The notes below the pieces were generated by a model. That model saw only the letters and a list, made by a program, of their open reading frames with translations, made no database searches and was not told the origin of the DNA. Positions 61,272 through 64,000 of a stretch of 64,000 nt of DNA are shown here, piece after piece. Position 1 is the first letter of the stretch. Each line of letters opens with the position of its first letter. This DNA is from an uncultured Collinsella sp. (GTDB taxonomy: Bacteria; Actinomycetota; Coriobacteriia; Coriobacteriales; Coriobacteriaceae): NCBI GenBank assembly GCA_900540895.1, contig UQHV01000012.1:16689-80688 (forward strand), in the 5' to 3' direction. The translations under genes and the position numbers were made by a program.

Positions 61272-63572
61272 TTACTCGGCAGCGGCCTTGAACTTGTTGT
61301 AGTTGATCAGGCAGCCGGCCTTGACGATGGCGCGCTCCTCTGCCGTCATATCGGCAATGTAAAGCTCAATCTGCTCGACCGCACCATCGGCGCGAACCAC
61401 GTAAGCGGCGATGTCCTTCAGGTCGCCGTCGAGCGCGGCGCGGATACCCGGCACAAAGACGTAGTCGCCTACCTCAAAGCTGGGCTCGGCCTCCATCTGG
61501 AAGGGCACCATGCCCCAGTTCATCACGTTGGAGCGATAGCGCTTGGTGGCGTACTCGTGGACGATGTTGGCCAGGCCGCCAATTACGCGCTGGCAGCTCG
61601 CGGCCTGCTCGCGGGCAGAACCGTCACCGGGCTTCTTAGCGTAGAGCATGGAGCCGTACTCGGTCGCCTTGGCATCTGCCGCGACACCCGCGCCGGCCAA
61701 CGCCTCAAACACGCTGGCAAGCTCGGCATCGAGTGCTGCCAGGTCACCCGCGGACTCGCCAGCCACGCGGCGCTTCTCCACGGCGTCGACCTCCTTGGAA
61801 CGGCCCACGTAGGCCGGGTCGCGGCGGCTCAGCGTAAACTCTGCCAGGCCCAGCGGGTTGGAGCGGAAGGAGCTCGTCTCGCCCGAAGGAATGAGCTCGT
61901 CAGTCGTGGTGACCGGGTCCATGATCTTAGAGCACACCTTGAGCAGGATATCGTCGCCGAGGGGCTCCATCGCGGGCCACGGCTTGATGTTGGGACCCTC
62001 GACCAGTTCGTCGGCAGGCTCCGCCTTGCCAAAGCCCCAATACACGCGCTTTTTGTACGGCGCGTCGTCAAAGGTGTACTCGCAGGCCTCGTCCCAAGTC
62101 TCCTCGGGCAGGTCGGTCGCCGGCATCAGGACGCCGCCGTTGGCAGCCGTCGCCGCAATGGAGCGAGCGTCCATCAGGGCCACGGCGCTCAGCTGGCCAT
62201 TGCCCGGCTTGGAACCCTCGCGGTTGGGGAAGTTGCGCGTGGTGTGGCGGATGGACAGACCGTTGTTGGCAGGCGTGTCGCCGGCGCCGAAGCACGGGCC
62301 GCAGAATGCTGTGCGCACAATCGCGCCGGCCTCCATGAGGTCGTAGATGTAGCCGCGGCGTGTAAGCTCGAGCGCCACAGGCTGGCTCGTGGGATAGACC
62401 GACAGCGAAAACTCGCCGCAGCCGGTGTTGGCGCCCTTGAGCACGCGGGCAGCCTGGACCACGGAGTCGTAGTTGCCGCCCGAGCAGCCGGCGATAACGC
62501 CCTGCTGCACGTGCAGCTTGCCGTCGACGATCTTGTCGAGCAGACTAAAGTGCGTCTTGCCCTCGCCGATCTTGGCGGCCTCAAGCTCCACCTCATGCAG
62601 GATGTCCTCGAGGTTCTCGTTGAGCTCGTCGATCTCAAAGCCGTTAGAAGGATGGAACGGCAGCGCGATCATGGGCTTGATACTCGACAGATCGACTTCG
62701 ACGCAGCCGTCGTAGTAGGCAACATCGGCGGGCTTGAGCTCGCGGTAGTCCTCGCCGCGACCGTGCATGGTCAAAAACGCGTGCGTGTCCTCGTCGGTAG
62801 CCCAGATGCTCGACAGACAGGTGGTCTCGGTGGTCATAACGTCGACGCCGTTGCGGTAGTCGGTCGTCATGCTCGCGATGCCCGGGCCCACGAACTCCAT
62901 GACCTTGTTCTTAACGTAGCCCTTGGCAAAGACGGCGCGGATGATGGCGAGCGCCACATCGTGCGGGCCGACGCCGGGGCGCGGGGCGCCCGTGAGGTAG
63001 ATGGCGACAACGCCGGGATAGGCAACATCGTAGGTGTCGCGCAGCAGTTGCTTTGCCAGCTCGCCGCCGCCCTCGCCCACGGCCATGGTGCCCAGGGCGC
63101 CGTAGCGGGTGTGCGAGTCGGAGCCCAAGATCATCTTGCCGCAGCCGGCGAAGTTCTCACGCATAAAGGAGTGGATGACGGCGATGTGCGGCGGGACGAA
63201 GATGCCGCCGTACTTTTTGGCAGCTGAGAGGCCAAAGACGTGGTCGTCCTCGTTGATGGTGCCGCCCACGGCACACAGCGAGTTATGGCAGTTGGTAAGC
63301 ACGTAGGGCAGCGGGAACTGCTCCATGCCCGAGGCGCGCGCCGTCTGGATGATGCCGACAAAGGTGATGTCGTGGCTCGCCATGGCGTCGAAGCGAATCT
63401 TGAGCGCCTCGGGGTCGCCGGACGTGTTGTGTGCTTGAAGGATCGAATACGCGATGGTGCCGCGCTTGGCATCCTCGGGCGTCTGCTTAATACCGCGCTC
63501 GGCAGCCTCGGCCGCAGGCACAACCTCGCTGCCGCCGCGCAGGTAGATGCCGTCCTCGTACAGCTTGACCAT
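61272..63572 (-). CDS. Aconitase-family hydratase (YbhJ-like)
   Basis: ATG 63572 (MVKLYEDGIYLRGGSEVVP) is 7 nt after GGGAG, giving 766 residues; the frame is open to 63674. It has the aconitase pattern of an N-terminal [4Fe-4S] domain and a C-terminal swivel domain. Visible are ILGSDSHTRYGALGTMAVGEGGGELAKQLL, GVIAGCSGGNYDSVV, AFCGPCFGAGDTPANNGLSIRHTTRNFPNREG, and the swivel YRSNVMNWGMVPF. The cluster cysteines are present (GCSGG, CGPC). Length and sequence resemble E. coli YbhJ, a hydratase of unassigned substrate, rather than TCA-cycle aconitase. Confidence 0.85.
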   Translation of the reverse strand: MVKLYEDGIYLRGGSEVVPAAEAAERGIKQTPEDAKRGTIAYSILQAHNTSGDPEALKIRFDAMASHDITFVGIIQTARASGMEQFPLPYVLTNCHNSLCAVGGTINEDDHVFGLSAAKKYGGIFVPPHIAVIHSFMRENFAGCGKMILGSDSHTRYGALGTMAVGEGGGELAKQLLRDTYDVAYPGVVAIYLTGAPRPGVGPHDVALAIIRAVFAKGYVKNKVMEFVGPGIASMTTDYRNGVDVMTTETTCLSSIWATDEDTHAFLTMHGRGEDYRELKPADVAYYDGCVEVDLSSIKPMIALPFHPSNGFEIDELNENLEDILHEVELEAAKIGEGKTHFSLLDKIVDGKLHVQQGVIAGCSGGNYDSVVQAARVLKGANTGCGEFSLSVYPTSQPVALELTRRGYIYDLMEAGAIVRTAFCGPCFGAGDTPANNGLSIRHTTRNFPNREGSKPGNGQLSAVALMDARSIAATAANGGVLMPATDLPEETWDEACEYTFDDAPYKKRVYWGFGKAEPADELVEGPNIKPWPAMEPLGDDILLKVCSKIMDPVTTTDELIPSGETSSFRSNPLGLAEFTLSRRDPAYVGRSKEVDAVEKRRVAGESAGDLAALDAELASVFEALAGAGVAADAKATEYGSMLYAKKPGDGSAREQAASCQRVIGGLANIVHEYATKRYRSNVMNWGMVPFQMEAEPSFEVGDYVFVPGIRAALDGDLKDIAAYVVRADGAVEQIELYIADMTAEERAIVKAGCLINYNKFKAAAE

Positions 63573-63955
63573 ACTGTCTCCCACTCTGCCCAAGAGATTT
63601 GGGCGCATAGCATACATTCGTTCAATATCGTGCCATAGAACGGTTGCGAGTGGGTTACGAATCTGCGCGTTCACTTTATCTCAGTAAAGTAAAGGACGAG
63701 CCCCTTGCATCACTCTCCTGACAAGGAGTGTCCCAAAGTGCCGGCACAAAAGGAACGTCCCCAAGTGCCAAGTGCCGCAAGAATGTCCCCTTTGACCAGT
63801 CATTTAAGAACGTCCCCAATGACTACCGCCGGAGCGAGGCAACGCCGCAGGTAGAGGACGGACAGCGAGCGGGCCGTATTTCCAAAGTGAGGAACGTTCC
63901 CAAGTGCCGCATCCGGGCCATGGCAACGCCGATATTTTGGCGCGGACAGACACTA
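63573..63955. other. Promoter region of the hydratase gene with GAACGTCCCC repeats
   Basis: No gene is seen. Five related 18- to 22-bp repeats occupy 63724-63910 (listed next). Confidence 0.5.
63724..63910. repeat. Cluster of five GAACGTCCCCAAGTGCC-like repeats
   Basis: Degenerate copies start near 63724 (AGGAGTGTCCCAAAGTGCC), 63751 (AGGAACGTCCCCAAGTGCC), 63780 (AGAATGTCCCCTTTGACC), 63807 (AGAACGTCCCCAATGACT) and 63890 (AGGAACGTTCCCAAGTGCC). All are in the same orientation, with unequal spacing. Confidence 0.65.
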
Positions 63956-64000
63956 TGACCCAATCCGAGGGCACTAAAAAGATAGGAGCCCCCGCTCGTG
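63956..64000 (+). CDS. Possible start of a gene running off the right edge
   Basis: ATG 63956 opens MTQSEGTKKIGAPAR to the window end. No convincing ribosome site precedes it and the reading is too short to identify. Recorded only because the frame is open to the edge. Confidence 0.2.

Noticed and set aside
61557..63227. Plus-strand open frame of 556 codons
   Set aside because: It is antisense to the aconitase-family gene and has no recognisable domain.

Overview
The window looks like a Collinsella-type chromosome (class Coriobacteriia, Actinomycetota; a gut anaerobe). The grounds are high-GC coding sequence, a pyruvate:ferredoxin oxidoreductase, an actinobacterial pknB/pstP/rodA/pbpA cluster, a mannose-family PTS, Amadori-product catabolism and Coriobacteria-style intergenic palindromes. 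The genus is inferred from gene content and synteny as I know them; no marker-gene comparison was possible.

Layout. 1-2.1 kb: N-terminal 693 codons of pyruvate:ferredoxin oxidoreductase (minus). 2.5-6.3 kb: a three-gene overlapping cassette (membrane protein, Ser/Thr kinase, FHA protein; minus). 6.5-10.7 kb: recombination and replication genes ybaB-recR and dnaX. 11.6-21.8 kb: cell-envelope phosphosignalling operon (kinase, FhaA-like, FhaB-like, PP2C phosphatase, a natural SEDS/penicillin-binding-protein fusion, PASTA kinase). 22.2-27.6 kb: fructoselysine-type operon (frlD, frlB, frlC, YfcC-family carrier, GntR/UTRA regulator) with a promoter bracketed by twin 19-bp repeats. 27.6-29.9 kb: gene relics and a broken iron alcohol dehydrogenase.

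30.0-43.4 kb is a 13.3-kb integrative mobilizable element in tRNA-Arg(CCT), bounded by 48-bp direct repeats. It carries a tyrosine integrase, an excisionase-like protein, a winged-helix protein, MobC and relaxase, a probable oriT, three overlapping metallophosphoesterase genes, a small hydrophobic/basic protein convergent with a putative RNA (candidate type I toxin-antitoxin), a lipoprotein, a 1122-residue coiled-coil/CAP surface protein and an XRE repressor with its own operator.

43.6-64 kb: manO, the mannose-type PTS genes (IID, IIC, IIAB), hypA, a large FAD/Fe-S oxidoreductase divergent from a TetR regulator and a frameshifted membrane protein, an anchored protein, an AAA/DUF4143 ATPase with a 23-bp inverted-repeat promoter, clpB, two orphan exported proteins set among three families of dyad repeats, and an aconitase-family hydratase.

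The items I consider least described are the candidate toxin-antitoxin and metallophosphoesterase cargo of the mobile element, and the palindromic repeat family whose arms show compensatory changes. Four otherwise intact genes are each broken by one or two single-base deletions, which may be base-calling errors rather than biology.
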